Below are positions 9,547 through 17,410 of a stretch of 64,000 nt of DNA, in pieces; the first letter of the stretch is position 1, and each line of letters opens with the position of its first letter. This DNA is from Pontibacter sp. SGAir0037 (lineage in GTDB: Bacteria > Bacteroidota > Bacteroidia > Cytophagales > Hymenobacteraceae). A program made the translations under genes and the position numbers. The stretch is taken from positions 1,178,001-1,242,000 of the forward strand of contig NZ_CP028092.1 of NCBI RefSeq assembly GCF_005491705.1, written 5' to 3'. The notes under the pieces were generated by a model. The model did not search any database and was not told where the DNA came from. It saw nothing but the letters and a program-made list of their open reading frames with translations.

Positions 9547-10875
9547 ATGAACGCCTTAGGTAGACACATTTTAGTTGAATTTTACGATTGCTCTCCTGAG
9601 CTTATGAACGATGTAGTTCATATAGAAAACAGCATGGTAGCTGCTGCGGAAACTGCCGGAGCTACAGTTATTAATAGTACCTTTCATCACTTTTCGCCCT
9701 ATGGCGTTTCCGGAGTGGTGGTTATCCAGGAAAGTCACCTGGCTATTCATACCTGGCCGGAGTACGGCTATGCTGCTGTCGACCTGTTTACCTGTGGGGA
9801 TTCTGTTGATCCGTGGGTATCTTATAAGTATTTAAAAGAAGCTTTCGAGGCAGGACATGGTTCTTCCATGGAGTGTCGTCGTGGCCAGCTCGACCTGCTC
9901 AAGCGCAACGACTTTAATATTGAGAACATGCGCGATGTGTCTCCCAAGCCGCCCGAAGTTGCCGGAGCCATTACGCGTGATGTGTGGTTTACGGAGCGGG
10001 ACGAGAACATTGCCTTATCTTTAAAGCACAGCGGGCGCCAGCTTTACAAAAAAGACTCTCCTTACCAGCGTGTGGAAATTTACGAAACGCTGGCCTATGG
10101 CAATATGCTGACGCTGGATGGCATGGTTATGTGCACACAGAAAGATGAATATGTTTATCATGAAATGATCACTCATGTGCCAATGTTCAGCCATACAAAA
10201 GCAAAAAGAGCTTTAGTGATTGGTGGGGGCGACGGAGGTACGGTACGGGAACTGCTTCGCCACGAGCAACTGGAAGAAGTAACGCTGGTAGAAATCGACG
10301 AGTTGGTAATTGAAGCCTGCAAATTGCATTTACCCGAAACGGCTGTTGCTTTCGATAATCCAAGGCTGAATCTTTTAGTGGAGGACGGCATTAAATACAT
10401 CAACGAATGCGAAGATGGCCGTTATGACCTGATAATTGTAGACTCTGCTGATCCTGTGGGGCCGGGCGAGGGCTTGTTTACGGCCGAGTTTTACAGCCAG
10501 GTATACCGCTGCTTAACCCCGGACGGGGTAATGATCACACAAAGTGAATCGCCGCGCTTTAACAGTGCCGTGTTTGTAGAAATCTACGACACGTATAAGC
10601 AGATTTTTGGTGAAGAGAAGGTGCATTGCTATTTAGCAGCAATACCTACCTATCCGACAGGAACCTGGAGCTTCTCTTATTCCTCCAAAGGAAACTCGCA
10701 CCCACTTCAGTACGACAGAGAAGCAGCTGCCGGTTTTGCCCGAAGCCAGGGCCTTAAATATTATAACGAAAACATTCACACAGCTGCCTTTGCACTACCA
10801 AATTTTGTGAAGGAGCTTTTAAATTCTAAATCCACCAACGTTACAGATGAGTACTCAGCAGAACCAACCAACTAG
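9547..10875 (+). CDS. speD-speE: fused S-adenosylmethionine decarboxylase / spermidine synthase
   Basis: Residues 1-120 are a bacterial class 1B AdoMet decarboxylase: Ser63 in [12 protein letters not shown] is the expected self-cleavage and pyruvoyl-forming residue, with His68 and Cys83 (FTCGD) at the positions known from Thermotoga SpeD. Residues 155-430 are a spermidine synthase with the AdoMet-binding [11 protein letters not shown], acidic VEIDE and the catalytic [14 protein letters not shown]. The fusion would make decarboxylated AdoMet and use it to aminopropylate putrescine. Normally these are separate proteins; fusions are known in some bacteria. The gene overlaps the downstream ureohydrolase by 29 nt, coupling putrescine and spermidine synthesis. 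Confidence 0.93.
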   Translation: MNALGRHILVEFYDCSPELMNDVVHIENSMVAAAETAGATVINSTFHHFSPYGVSGVVVIQESHLAIHTWPEYGYAAVDLFTCGDSVDPWVSYKYLKEAFEAGHGSSMECRRGQLDLLKRNDFNIENMRDVSPKPPEVAGAITRDVWFTERDENIALSLKHSGRQLYKKDSPYQRVEIYETLAYGNMLTLDGMVMCTQKDEYVYHEMITHVPMFSHTKAKRALVIGGGDGGTVRELLRHEQLEEVTLVEIDELVIEACKLHLPETAVAFDNPRLNLLVEDGIKYINECEDGRYDLIIVDSADPVGPGEGLFTAEFYSQVYRCLTPDGVMITQSESPRFNSAVFVEIYDTYKQIFGEEKVHCYLAAIPTYPTGTWSFSYSSKGNSHPLQYDREAAAGFARSQGLKYYNENIHTAAFALPNFVKELLNSKSTNVTDEYSAEPTN

Positions 10876-11935
10876 CACAAAAGAGCAGAAGATAGCCGGA
10901 TTCGACCCAAACGGTGTGGGCGATATCAGTGGCGGTTTATTTGGATTACCTTTTGGAGTTGAAGAAGCTGAGGTTGTAATTATACCTGTTCCGTGGGAGG
11001 TAACCGTTTCTTATAGCGCCGGAACAGCACAAGGGCCACAGGCCGTTAAAGATGCTTCTCCTCAGCTGGATTTATTTGATCCAGCCATTAAAGATGCCTG
11101 GAAGCTTGGTATTGCAATGGAAGAGATATCGCAGGAATGGGCCTCAACCAGCGAAGCCTTAAGGCTGAAAGCGGATGAGTACATTGGATGGCTGGAAGCA
11201 GGAAGCCCGGAAGCAGACAGGGCCAAGTATGAACGCCTGACATCAGAAGTAACCGCAAAAGGAGAGGAGCTGCTGCAATGGCTGAAGGCTAAAGCTGCGG
11301 CACACCTGGAGAACGGAAAGCTGGTTGGCGTATTAGGTGGCGACCACAGCACACCCCTGGGACTCATGCACGCGCTGGCCGAAAAGCACGAGGAGTTCGG
11401 TATTCTTCAGATAGATGCACACGCCGATTTGCGGATAGCCTATGAAGACTTTACATATTCCCATGCCTCTATTATGTACAACGCACTGCAACTGCCGCAG
11501 GTAAAGAAGCTGGTGCAGGTTGGCATTCGTGATCTGGCACAAAGCGAGGCTGAAATGGCTGATCAATCGAACGGGCGTATCACTGTTTTCTACGATTCTG
11601 TTTTGAAAGCCAATGCCTACGAAGGAGATAAATGGAAGAAACAATGCAAGAAAATCATAGCGCAGCTTCCTCAAAAAGTTTATATCAGCTTCGACATCGA
11701 TGGGCTGGATCCGAAACTTTGCCCTGCTACAGGCACACCGGTTCCGGGTGGGTTAGAGTTCGAAGAAGCGGTATACCTCATCAAGGCGCTGGTAAAGTCA
11801 GGCCGTGAGATTATAGGTTTCGACTTATGCGAAGTAGCTCCGGGCGACAGCGAGTGGAACGGGAACGTAGGAGCGCGCCTGCTGTATAAGCTTTGCAACT
11901 GGATGGCTGTTTCCCAAAAGCGCCTGGAAGCTTAG
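10847..11935 (+). CDS. speB: agmatinase-family ureohydrolase
   Basis: The 362-residue protein has the arginase/agmatinase fold markers: GGDHS, the manganese ligands of DAHADLR, and SFDIDGLDP with a following GTPVPGGL. It would hydrolyse a guanidino substrate to urea plus an amine; agmatine to putrescine is the best guess because the gene overlaps the SpeD-SpeE fusion. The ORF carries an acidic helical insertion at about residues 85-140 relative to short agmatinases. Arginase or formimidoylglutamase activity cannot be excluded from sequence alone. The ATG lies inside the upstream gene in another frame. Confidence 0.82.
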   Translation: MSTQQNQPTSTKEQKIAGFDPNGVGDISGGLFGLPFGVEEAEVVIIPVPWEVTVSYSAGTAQGPQAVKDASPQLDLFDPAIKDAWKLGIAMEEISQEWASTSEALRLKADEYIGWLEAGSPEADRAKYERLTSEVTAKGEELLQWLKAKAAAHLENGKLVGVLGGDHSTPLGLMHALAEKHEEFGILQIDAHADLRIAYEDFTYSHASIMYNALQLPQVKKLVQVGIRDLAQSEAEMADQSNGRITVFYDSVLKANAYEGDKWKKQCKKIIAQLPQKVYISFDIDGLDPKLCPATGTPVPGGLEFEEAVYLIKALVKSGREIIGFDLCEVAPGDSEWNGNVGARLLYKLCNWMAVSQKRLEA

Positions 11936-12031
11936 AAAGGGTACTTGTAAAAACTTAAGGACTAGAAAAGTGGAAATTGTGATGATACTTAAGCCAAACA
12001 CTTTTAAGCCTTATTTCTTAACTATATAAAC

Positions 12032-12370
12032 ATGGGATTGATCATTAAGTTTTTGATTACGGTAGCTGCTGCTATGATGTCGGCTATGTTTTTGCCTGGT
12101 GTAAGAATAGACGGCTTAATGAGCGCCGTGCTGCTGGCGCTAGTGCTAGCAGTGCTGAATGCCATTGTAAAACCAATTCTTATTTTTCTGACCATACCCG
12201 TAACAGTTATTACATTGGGGCTCTTCTTGCTAGTTATCAATGCTGTGATCATACTCATAGCAGATGCACTGGTGGCCGGGTTTATAGTAGATGGCTTCTT
12301 GTGGGCGCTGCTTTTCAGTCTTGTGCTTGCAGTGTTAACCGCCATTCTGGAAGCGATATTCCAGAAATAA
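12032..12370 (+). CDS. phage-holin-family (superfamily IV type) membrane protein
   Basis: 112 residues, almost wholly hydrophobic, with four predicted membrane helices separated by short Gly/Pro turns (for example NAIVKPILIFLTIPVTVITLG and VAGFIVDGFLWALLFS). This matches the widespread chromosomal family PF04020 that is labelled phage holin family protein but usually has no phage context. No endolysin or phage gene is nearby, so a lysis role is unlikely. Function unknown. Confidence 0.8.
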   Translation: MGLIIKFLITVAAAMMSAMFLPGVRIDGLMSAVLLALVLAVLNAIVKPILIFLTIPVTVITLGLFLLVINAVIILIADALVAGFIVDGFLWALLFSLVLAVLTAILEAIFQK

Positions 12371-12377
12371 GAAGTTC

Positions 12378-12431
12378 CCAGTAAACGCAAAGGGGGGTGC
12401 AGCATGCTGCACCCCCCTTTGCGTTTACTGG
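12378..12431. terminator. 54-bp perfect palindrome between convergent genes
   Basis: Perfect 27+27 bp inverted repeat centred between 12404 and 12405, with a G6/C6 block flanked by AAA/TTT. It lies between a plus-strand gene ending at 12370 and a minus-strand gene ending at 12441, so it can serve as terminator for both. Confidence 0.85.
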
Positions 12432-12440
12432 CATGGCCTA

Positions 12441-12776
12441 TTAATGGTTGTTTACCCACTCTTCACATGCTTTCGCGCACTGCTTGCAAATGTCGGCGCA
12501 ATGCTGGCAGTGATCATGGTCGTGTTTGCGACATTCCTCTTCGCAGAGGCGGCAAATCTCAATACATTCCCGCATCACATGTTTGGCATGAGCAGAGTTT
12601 CTGGCAACAAACCGAGATGTTAGAGCACAAATATCGGCACAATCGCGGTCGAGCATAATGCAGCGGACCATCATTTTCACATTATCCTCCTGAAGGCACA
12701 TAGTAGCACATGCTTCGCAGGCAGTAATACATTTAATGAGGATGTGTTGTAGTTCGTTCGTTTCTTCAGATTTCAT
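12441..12776 (-). CDS. Cys-rich four-helix-bundle copper-binding (Csp-like) protein
   Basis: 111 residues with 16 cysteines (16, 20, 23, 27, 38, 45, 49, 70, 74, 77, 81, 89, 92, 96, 99, 103), mostly in CxxxC and CxxC spacings on predicted helices. This is the pattern of the DUF326/Csp copper-storage family, in which Cys line the core of a four-helix bundle and bind many Cu(I) ions. A KHDHDHCQHC stretch adds four histidines before the last helix. There is no signal peptide, suggesting a cytosolic Csp3-like form. No copper exporter is adjacent. Confidence 0.85.
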   Translation of the reverse strand: MKSEETNELQHILIKCITACEACATMCLQEDNVKMMVRCIMLDRDCADICALTSRFVARNSAHAKHVMRECIEICRLCEEECRKHDHDHCQHCADICKQCAKACEEWVNNH

Positions 12777-13069
12777 AGTTTATTTATTGGTTACTGCTTT
12801 TAAAATACGGGAGGCGGCAGCTAAAGGGTTTCTGAAGAACGCTTCAGCGCCGGTTCTTCTGAAGATGGAGAAGAATTTGATTATCTTTGTAGAGGAAGCA
12901 GGAGAACCTTACTATAATTTCAGGCTGTTTTTAAACTAGAGCCAGCAGCAGGTTGTTAGGCAGTTTCCTGAGACTGGCAACTATAGCAGTAGGTCAGCAG
13001 CCAATGGTTGTAGTTCCGGCACTGCTGTAAAAATACTTTTAGCAAAATACATTAAGCGTAATCAGGTAA

Positions 13070-15205
13070 ATGGATATCAGGGAGGCACGGGAAGCACTAA
13101 AGCTTTACTTTGGATACGAAAAATTCCGCCCCATGCAGGAGCAGATCATCTCCAGCATTTTAGGTGGTAAAGATGTAGTGGTTTTAATGCCAACCGGTGG
13201 TGGTAAATCAGTCTGCTACCAGGTTCCGGCTGTCGTCATGAAAGGCATTTGTGTGGTTGTGTCGCCGCTTATCGCCCTTATGAAAGACCAGGTAGAGGCA
13301 CTGTTGGTGAATGGAATAACGGCTGCCTACCTCAACAGTACCCAGGCCTCCGATGAACAGTACAAAATAGAAAGTGCCTGCTTATCCGGTAATATTAAAC
13401 TGCTGTATGTTTCGCCTGAAAAGCTGCTTTCAGCCGGGTTTATGTCTTTCCTGCAAAGAATAAATGTTTCTCTTTTTGCTGTGGACGAAGCACACTGTAT
13501 TTCTGCCTGGGGCCACGATTTCAGGCCGGAGTATACGCAGCTGAAGGCATTGAAGCAGCAATTTCCTTCTATACCGGTTGTGGCACTTACCGCTACCGCC
13601 GATCGCCTAACGCAAAAAGATATTCAGGAGCAACTTTACCTGCAAAACCCTGCTGTGTTTGTTGCTTCTTTCGACAGGCCCAATATTAACCTGATGGTGC
13701 GCCCCGGGAAAGACCGTTTAAAAAGAATCACGGATTTCTTGGAGCGGAGGCATAAACAGCCAGGCATTGTGTACTGCCTGAGCCGCAACGCAACCGAATC
13801 GCTGGCTACAAAATTAAAAGCCCATGGCTACAAAGCTACTTATTATCATGCCGGAATGCCGGCAGCCAAGCGGGCCAAAGCGCAGGAGGAGTTTCTGAAA
13901 GATGATGTGCAGATTGTCTGTGCCACAGTGGCTTTCGGGATGGGAATAGACAAATCGAATGTGCGCTGGGTCATTCACTATAACCTGCCTAAAAACATCG
14001 AGGGCTACTACCAGGAAATCGGACGGGCCGGTCGGGACGGTGCTGCTTCTGACGCGCTATTGTTTTATAGTTACGCCGATGTGATGAACATGCGCACCAT
14101 GCTCTCTGAAGGAAATAACGAGAAGCAGAATGAGCTGCAACTGGTAAAACTGGAGCGAATGCAGCAGTATGCCGAGGCTTCTATCTGCCGCAGGCGAATT
14201 TTGCTGCAGTATTTTGGCGAGGTAATGGAGAAAGACTGCGGCAACTGCGATATATGCCGCAACCCTCCTGTATCCTTCGATGGCACAACAATTGCCCAGA
14301 AGGCGCTTTCGGCTATAGCCCGCATGCAGGAAAGAGCAAACATGGGCCTGCTGATTGATGTGCTCCGGGGCTCCAGGAGCAGCCAGGTACTGCAGGGAGG
14401 TTACGAACGGATTAAAACCTACGGTGCAGGGCGTGAAGTTGGTTCTCTGGATTGGCAGCGTTACCTGCACCAGATGCTGAATGCCGGTCTGGTGGAGCTG
14501 GCGTATGATCAGAACTATACCTTAAAGCTGACGGCGCAGAGCAAGCAGGTGCTTTTTGAAGGCCGCAAAGTGCAGCTGGTGAAGTTTGAAGAAGTAAAAC
14601 AGCAGGAAGAGGCGGCAGCTGTAAAGGCAAGGCCGAAACGCGAGCTTATAAAAGATGCGCTGTTCGAACGACTGCGTGCCTTGCGCAAGCAACTGGCAGA
14701 TGAGTTAAATGTACCGCCTTATGTTATCTTCACTGACAGCACCTTACAGGAAATGGCGGCAGAGAAACCCTCCAATCGTATTGCCATGCTGGCAATTTCC
14801 GGTGTGGGTTCTCAAAAGTTCGAGCGCTACGGGCATGACTTTATTACCGAAATCATCAATTTTGTAACGGAAGAGCAGAACAAAGGCAACAAAGTAAAAG
14901 GTGCGACGCACCTGATCACCTTAGAAGGGTATAAGCAAGGCTTAAGTCCTGAAGATATTGCAGCTCAGCGAAACCTGAATCCTGTTACCATTTATTCTCA
15001 CCTAGCAACTTTATACGAGGAGGGATATCCGGTTCGAATAGAAGATTTTGTGTCTAAGAACGAATATAAAGCTATTTCCAAGGCTATTGCCGTATTAGGA
15101 GAAGACGCCAAACTAAAGGACCTGTTTGATTTTCTGAAGGAAGAATACCCGTACTTTAAAATCCGGCTTTCCCTTTCAGTATTTAAAAAAACGAAGGTTG
15201 CTTAA
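13070..15205 (+). CDS. recQ: ATP-dependent DNA helicase RecQ
   Basis: 711 residues. Superfamily 2 helicase core with Walker A PTGGGKS (about residue 42-48), DEAH box AVDEAHC (about 140) and the arginine-finger region EIGRAGRDG. A RecQ C-terminal zinc site follows (C...CGNCDIC, about 365-400), then an HRDC domain (about 525-600) and a C-terminal helix-turn-helix-like segment. It unwinds DNA 3' to 5' in recombination and fork repair. The extra C-terminal part beyond HRDC makes it longer than E. coli RecQ (about 610) but is common in Bacteroidota. Confidence 0.96.
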   Translation: MDIREAREALKLYFGYEKFRPMQEQIISSILGGKDVVVLMPTGGGKSVCYQVPAVVMKGICVVVSPLIALMKDQVEALLVNGITAAYLNSTQASDEQYKIESACLSGNIKLLYVSPEKLLSAGFMSFLQRINVSLFAVDEAHCISAWGHDFRPEYTQLKALKQQFPSIPVVALTATADRLTQKDIQEQLYLQNPAVFVASFDRPNINLMVRPGKDRLKRITDFLERRHKQPGIVYCLSRNATESLATKLKAHGYKATYYHAGMPAAKRAKAQEEFLKDDVQIVCATVAFGMGIDKSNVRWVIHYNLPKNIEGYYQEIGRAGRDGAASDALLFYSYADVMNMRTMLSEGNNEKQNELQLVKLERMQQYAEASICRRRILLQYFGEVMEKDCGNCDICRNPPVSFDGTTIAQKALSAIARMQERANMGLLIDVLRGSRSSQVLQGGYERIKTYGAGREVGSLDWQRYLHQMLNAGLVELAYDQNYTLKLTAQSKQVLFEGRKVQLVKFEEVKQQEEAAAVKARPKRELIKDALFERLRALRKQLADELNVPPYVIFTDSTLQEMAAEKPSNRIAMLAISGVGSQKFERYGHDFITEIINFVTEEQNKGNKVKGATHLITLEGYKQGLSPEDIAAQRNLNPVTIYSHLATLYEEGYPVRIEDFVSKNEYKAISKAIAVLGEDAKLKDLFDFLKEEYPYFKIRLSLSVFKKTKVA

Positions 15206-15227
15206 AAAATTTGTTTTTTTGCCAAAT

Positions 15228-15269
15228 TTTACTAAATAAATTAGTAACACATGCTGCTTATTTAGTAAA
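15228..15269. promoter_or_regulatory. operator-like inverted repeats upstream of the Xre/S24 repressor
   Basis: TTTACTAAATAA (15228-15239) and its exact reverse complement (15258-15269) flank the region; TTACTAA at 15229-15235 also forms a tight palindrome with TTAGTAA at 15241-15247. A candidate -7 box TATCTTTA follows at 15276-15283. The arrangement suits autorepression by the downstream regulator. Confidence 0.6.
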
Positions 15270-15348
15270 AATCCGTATCTTTACAAGAGAAAATTAAAAA
15301 TTCATCTTTTTAATAAATTTTCACTAAAAAGATTGGCAAAAAGAGCAC

Positions 15349-16125
15349 ATGGTAACTTCAAATATAAAACATTTACGTAAAAGCGTCGGTTACACACAGG
15401 CGCAGCTGGCAGAGAAGCTTGATATCAAGCGCTCTCTGATCGGTGCTTACGAAGAGGGGAGAGCTGAGCCTAAACTTAGTACGCTGGTTAATATTGCAAG
15501 GCTTTTTGATATAACACTTGATCAGCTGATAACAGCAGATTTGTCTGTGTCTGATGCGAAAGGTGCGAAAGCGGGTGCAGGCCAAACAGGCGGCAAACTT
15601 CGTGTACTGGCTATTACGGTAGACAATCAGGAGAAAGAGAATATTGAGCTGGTGCCTTATAAAGCCAGTGCCGGTTATCTCAATGGCTACTCCGATCCGG
15701 AATTTATTGAAGAACTACCCCGTTTTCAATTGCCCATGTTAGGGCATGGAGGCTCCTACAGAGCATTCGAGATCAGCGGTGATTCAATGTTGCCAATTGC
15801 TTCTGGTACAGTAATCGTAGGTCGTTATATAGAAGAATGGAATACCATTAAAGACGGTACGCCCTGCATTATCGTGAGCCAGAAAGAGGGGGTGGTGTTT
15901 AAGCGTATCTTTAACAAAATTCAGGAAGCTTCTACACTGCGTTTACACTCCGATAACCCTGTTTACTCTCCTTATGAGCTGCATGTAGAAGATGTGCTGG
16001 AGATCTGGGAGGCCAAGTCGTATATCAGTTCTACTTTCCCGATTGCCGACCTCTCCCTGGATAAGCTTTCCTCTATCGTGCTGGATCTGCAGAAGGAAGT
16101 ACAAAAATTAAAAAAAGTGGATTAG
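15349..16125 (+). CDS. Xre-family repressor with S24 (LexA/CI-like) domain
   Basis: 258 residues. An N-terminal HTH (about 1-62: TQAQLAEKLDIKRSLIGAYE) is joined to a C-terminal S24 domain (about 120-225) with the potential catalytic Ser in SGDSMLP and Lys in VVFKRIF. A candidate cleavage dipeptide Ala-Gly lies in YKASAGYLNGY just before the S24 domain. Such proteins can be DNA-damage-cleavable repressors, but in Bacteroidota many are chromosomal regulators with no known prophage. The upstream inverted repeats suggest autoregulation. It sits directly after recQ in the same direction with its own leader. Confidence 0.85.
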   Translation: MVTSNIKHLRKSVGYTQAQLAEKLDIKRSLIGAYEEGRAEPKLSTLVNIARLFDITLDQLITADLSVSDAKGAKAGAGQTGGKLRVLAITVDNQEKENIELVPYKASAGYLNGYSDPEFIEELPRFQLPMLGHGGSYRAFEISGDSMLPIASGTVIVGRYIEEWNTIKDGTPCIIVSQKEGVVFKRIFNKIQEASTLRLHSDNPVYSPYELHVEDVLEIWEAKSYISSTFPIADLSLDKLSSIVLDLQKEVQKLKKVD

Positions 16126-16143
16126 TTGCACCGCTTTACCCAT

Positions 16144-16178
16144 AAAAAAGTCCTGCCCTGTAAAGGCAGGACTTTTTT
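16144..16178 (+). terminator. intrinsic terminator after the repressor gene
   Basis: 14-bp perfect stem (16144-16157 with 16165-16178) with a 7-nt loop and a T6 tract in the right arm, starting 18 nt after the stop codon. Confidence 0.92.
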
Positions 16179-16309
16179 ATTAAAACCGCCTTTCTTCCTG
16201 CTCCAGCGCCCATTTCCTAACTAGATAAAATTTTATGCGTAAAGAATAGCAATTTTATATTATTTAAACCCCATGTTATAGGTATTAACTAATTATACGC
16301 TAACGTACG

Positions 16310-17029
16310 ATGATAAAATTAATAACTGCTGCCGAACGTCATGAGTCTAAAGTAGGAGACTGGCTCCGATCCAAATATCTTTTCTCATTTGCAGACTACT
16401 ATGACCCTGCCAATGTTCAGTTCGGGCCGCTTCGGGTATTCAATGATGATATAGTAGCGCCTAACTCCGGGTATCCGTCACATCAGCAGGCCGATATGGA
16501 AATGCTGGTAGTTGTGTTGGATGGAACGCTTACGCACAAGGATAGCCTGGGAAATCAGCAGGAAGTGGCAGCAGGACAGGTACAGCGTGTAACAGCCGGT
16601 ACTGGTATCAATACTGCTTTGAGCAACGAAACAGACAAGGATGTGCGGGTACTGCAACTTTGGTTTATACCTAACAAAGAAGCTCTGGCACCTTCCTACG
16701 AGCAAATGAGCCTGGATTTTCTCGATAAAAAAGGAAAGCTGATACCATTGGCAACAGGGCAGAAAGTACTGGAAGATGTTGTATTTCTTAACTCAAACTC
16801 AACTGTTTACTACAGTAAACTGGGCTCAGGAGCAGATATTGATTTTCAGACTTTTAAAATACGCAAAACACTTATTTACGTGCTTGACGGTCGTGTTGTA
16901 ATCAATGGAGCCGAAGTAGATACAGGCGACCACATGCGACTGGAAGATCAGGAAATTATTACGCTTCATGCAGATAAGGATACCTCATTCATTCTGATAG
17001 ATGTGCCTGCTGTTGAAACAAACTACTAA
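16310..17029 (+). CDS. pirin-family bicupin with altered metal site
   Basis: 239 residues matching the pirin/YhhW family: SKYLFSFADYYDP, FGPLRVFNDD and the N-terminal cupin with MEMLVVVLDGTLTHKDSLGN. In active pirins and quercetinases the metal is held by HxH, a further His and Glu. Here the HxH position reads SHQQAD and the GxGxxHSE region reads GTGINTALSNE, so at least two His ligands are replaced. The protein may bind no metal or a different one and may not be a dioxygenase. It stands alone between a terminator and a repeat array that begins 2 nt after its stop. Confidence 0.85.
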   Translation: MIKLITAAERHESKVGDWLRSKYLFSFADYYDPANVQFGPLRVFNDDIVAPNSGYPSHQQADMEMLVVVLDGTLTHKDSLGNQQEVAAGQVQRVTAGTGINTALSNETDKDVRVLQLWFIPNKEALAPSYEQMSLDFLDKKGKLIPLATGQKVLEDVVFLNSNSTVYYSKLGSGADIDFQTFKIRKTLIYVLDGRVVINGAEVDTGDHMRLEDQEIITLHADKDTSFILIDVPAVETNY

Positions 17030-17030
17030 A

Positions 17031-17148
17031 ATGAATTATGAATTATGAATTATGAATTATGAATTATGAATTATGAATTATGAATTATGAATTATGAATT
17101 ATGAATTATGAATTATGAATTATGAATTATGAATTATGAATTATGAAT
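17031..17148. repeat. heptanucleotide tandem array (ATGAATT)x17
   Basis: About 16.9 uninterrupted copies of ATGAATT, starting 2 nt after the stop codon of the pirin gene. Seven-bp units with no sequence variation indicate slippage-prone DNA. Confidence 0.97.
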
Positions 17149-17370
17149 GCTTTTACCTTAAATGTTATAGTTAAATTAGATTTCATTTAGAGTATAAAGG
17201 CAGGAGTAAGTAAAAGGACACTAGTATCAAAACATTAGACACAACACCTCTATTGATGTAAATAATTGATAGGAAAGGTCTAGTATTAAAACATGCTTTG
17301 TCTTTAAATGGAAACAAATTTTGTCAAGCTACTTATTTGATCATGTCTTTACTATCGTTCTCCTTACAAC
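17149..17370. other. AT-rich spacer between inverted heptamer arrays
   Basis: No gene is visible here. It contains an imperfect direct repeat CTAGTAT(C/T)AAAACAT at about 17220 and 17280. Together with the flanking arrays it could be a small non-autonomous repeat element. Confidence 0.4.
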
Positions 17371-17410
17371 AATTCATAATTCATAATTCATAATTTCTAA
17401 TTCATAATTC
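17371..17410. repeat. inverted heptanucleotide array (AATTCAT)x5
   Basis: Five copies of AATTCAT (one imperfect, AATTTCT at 17392) plus a partial sixth, the reverse complement of the unit at 17031-17148. It ends directly at the stop codon of the minus-strand peptidase gene (17411). Confidence 0.95.

Noticed and set aside
12032..12370. Phage-holin label suggesting a prophage
   Set aside because: The family is common on bacterial chromosomes; no other phage genes, endolysin or integrase are nearby.
12736..12939. 67-codon plus-strand ORF overlapping the start of the Csp-like gene
   Set aside because: It runs antisense through a convincing gene and its promoter, and the protein is low complexity with no recognisable features.
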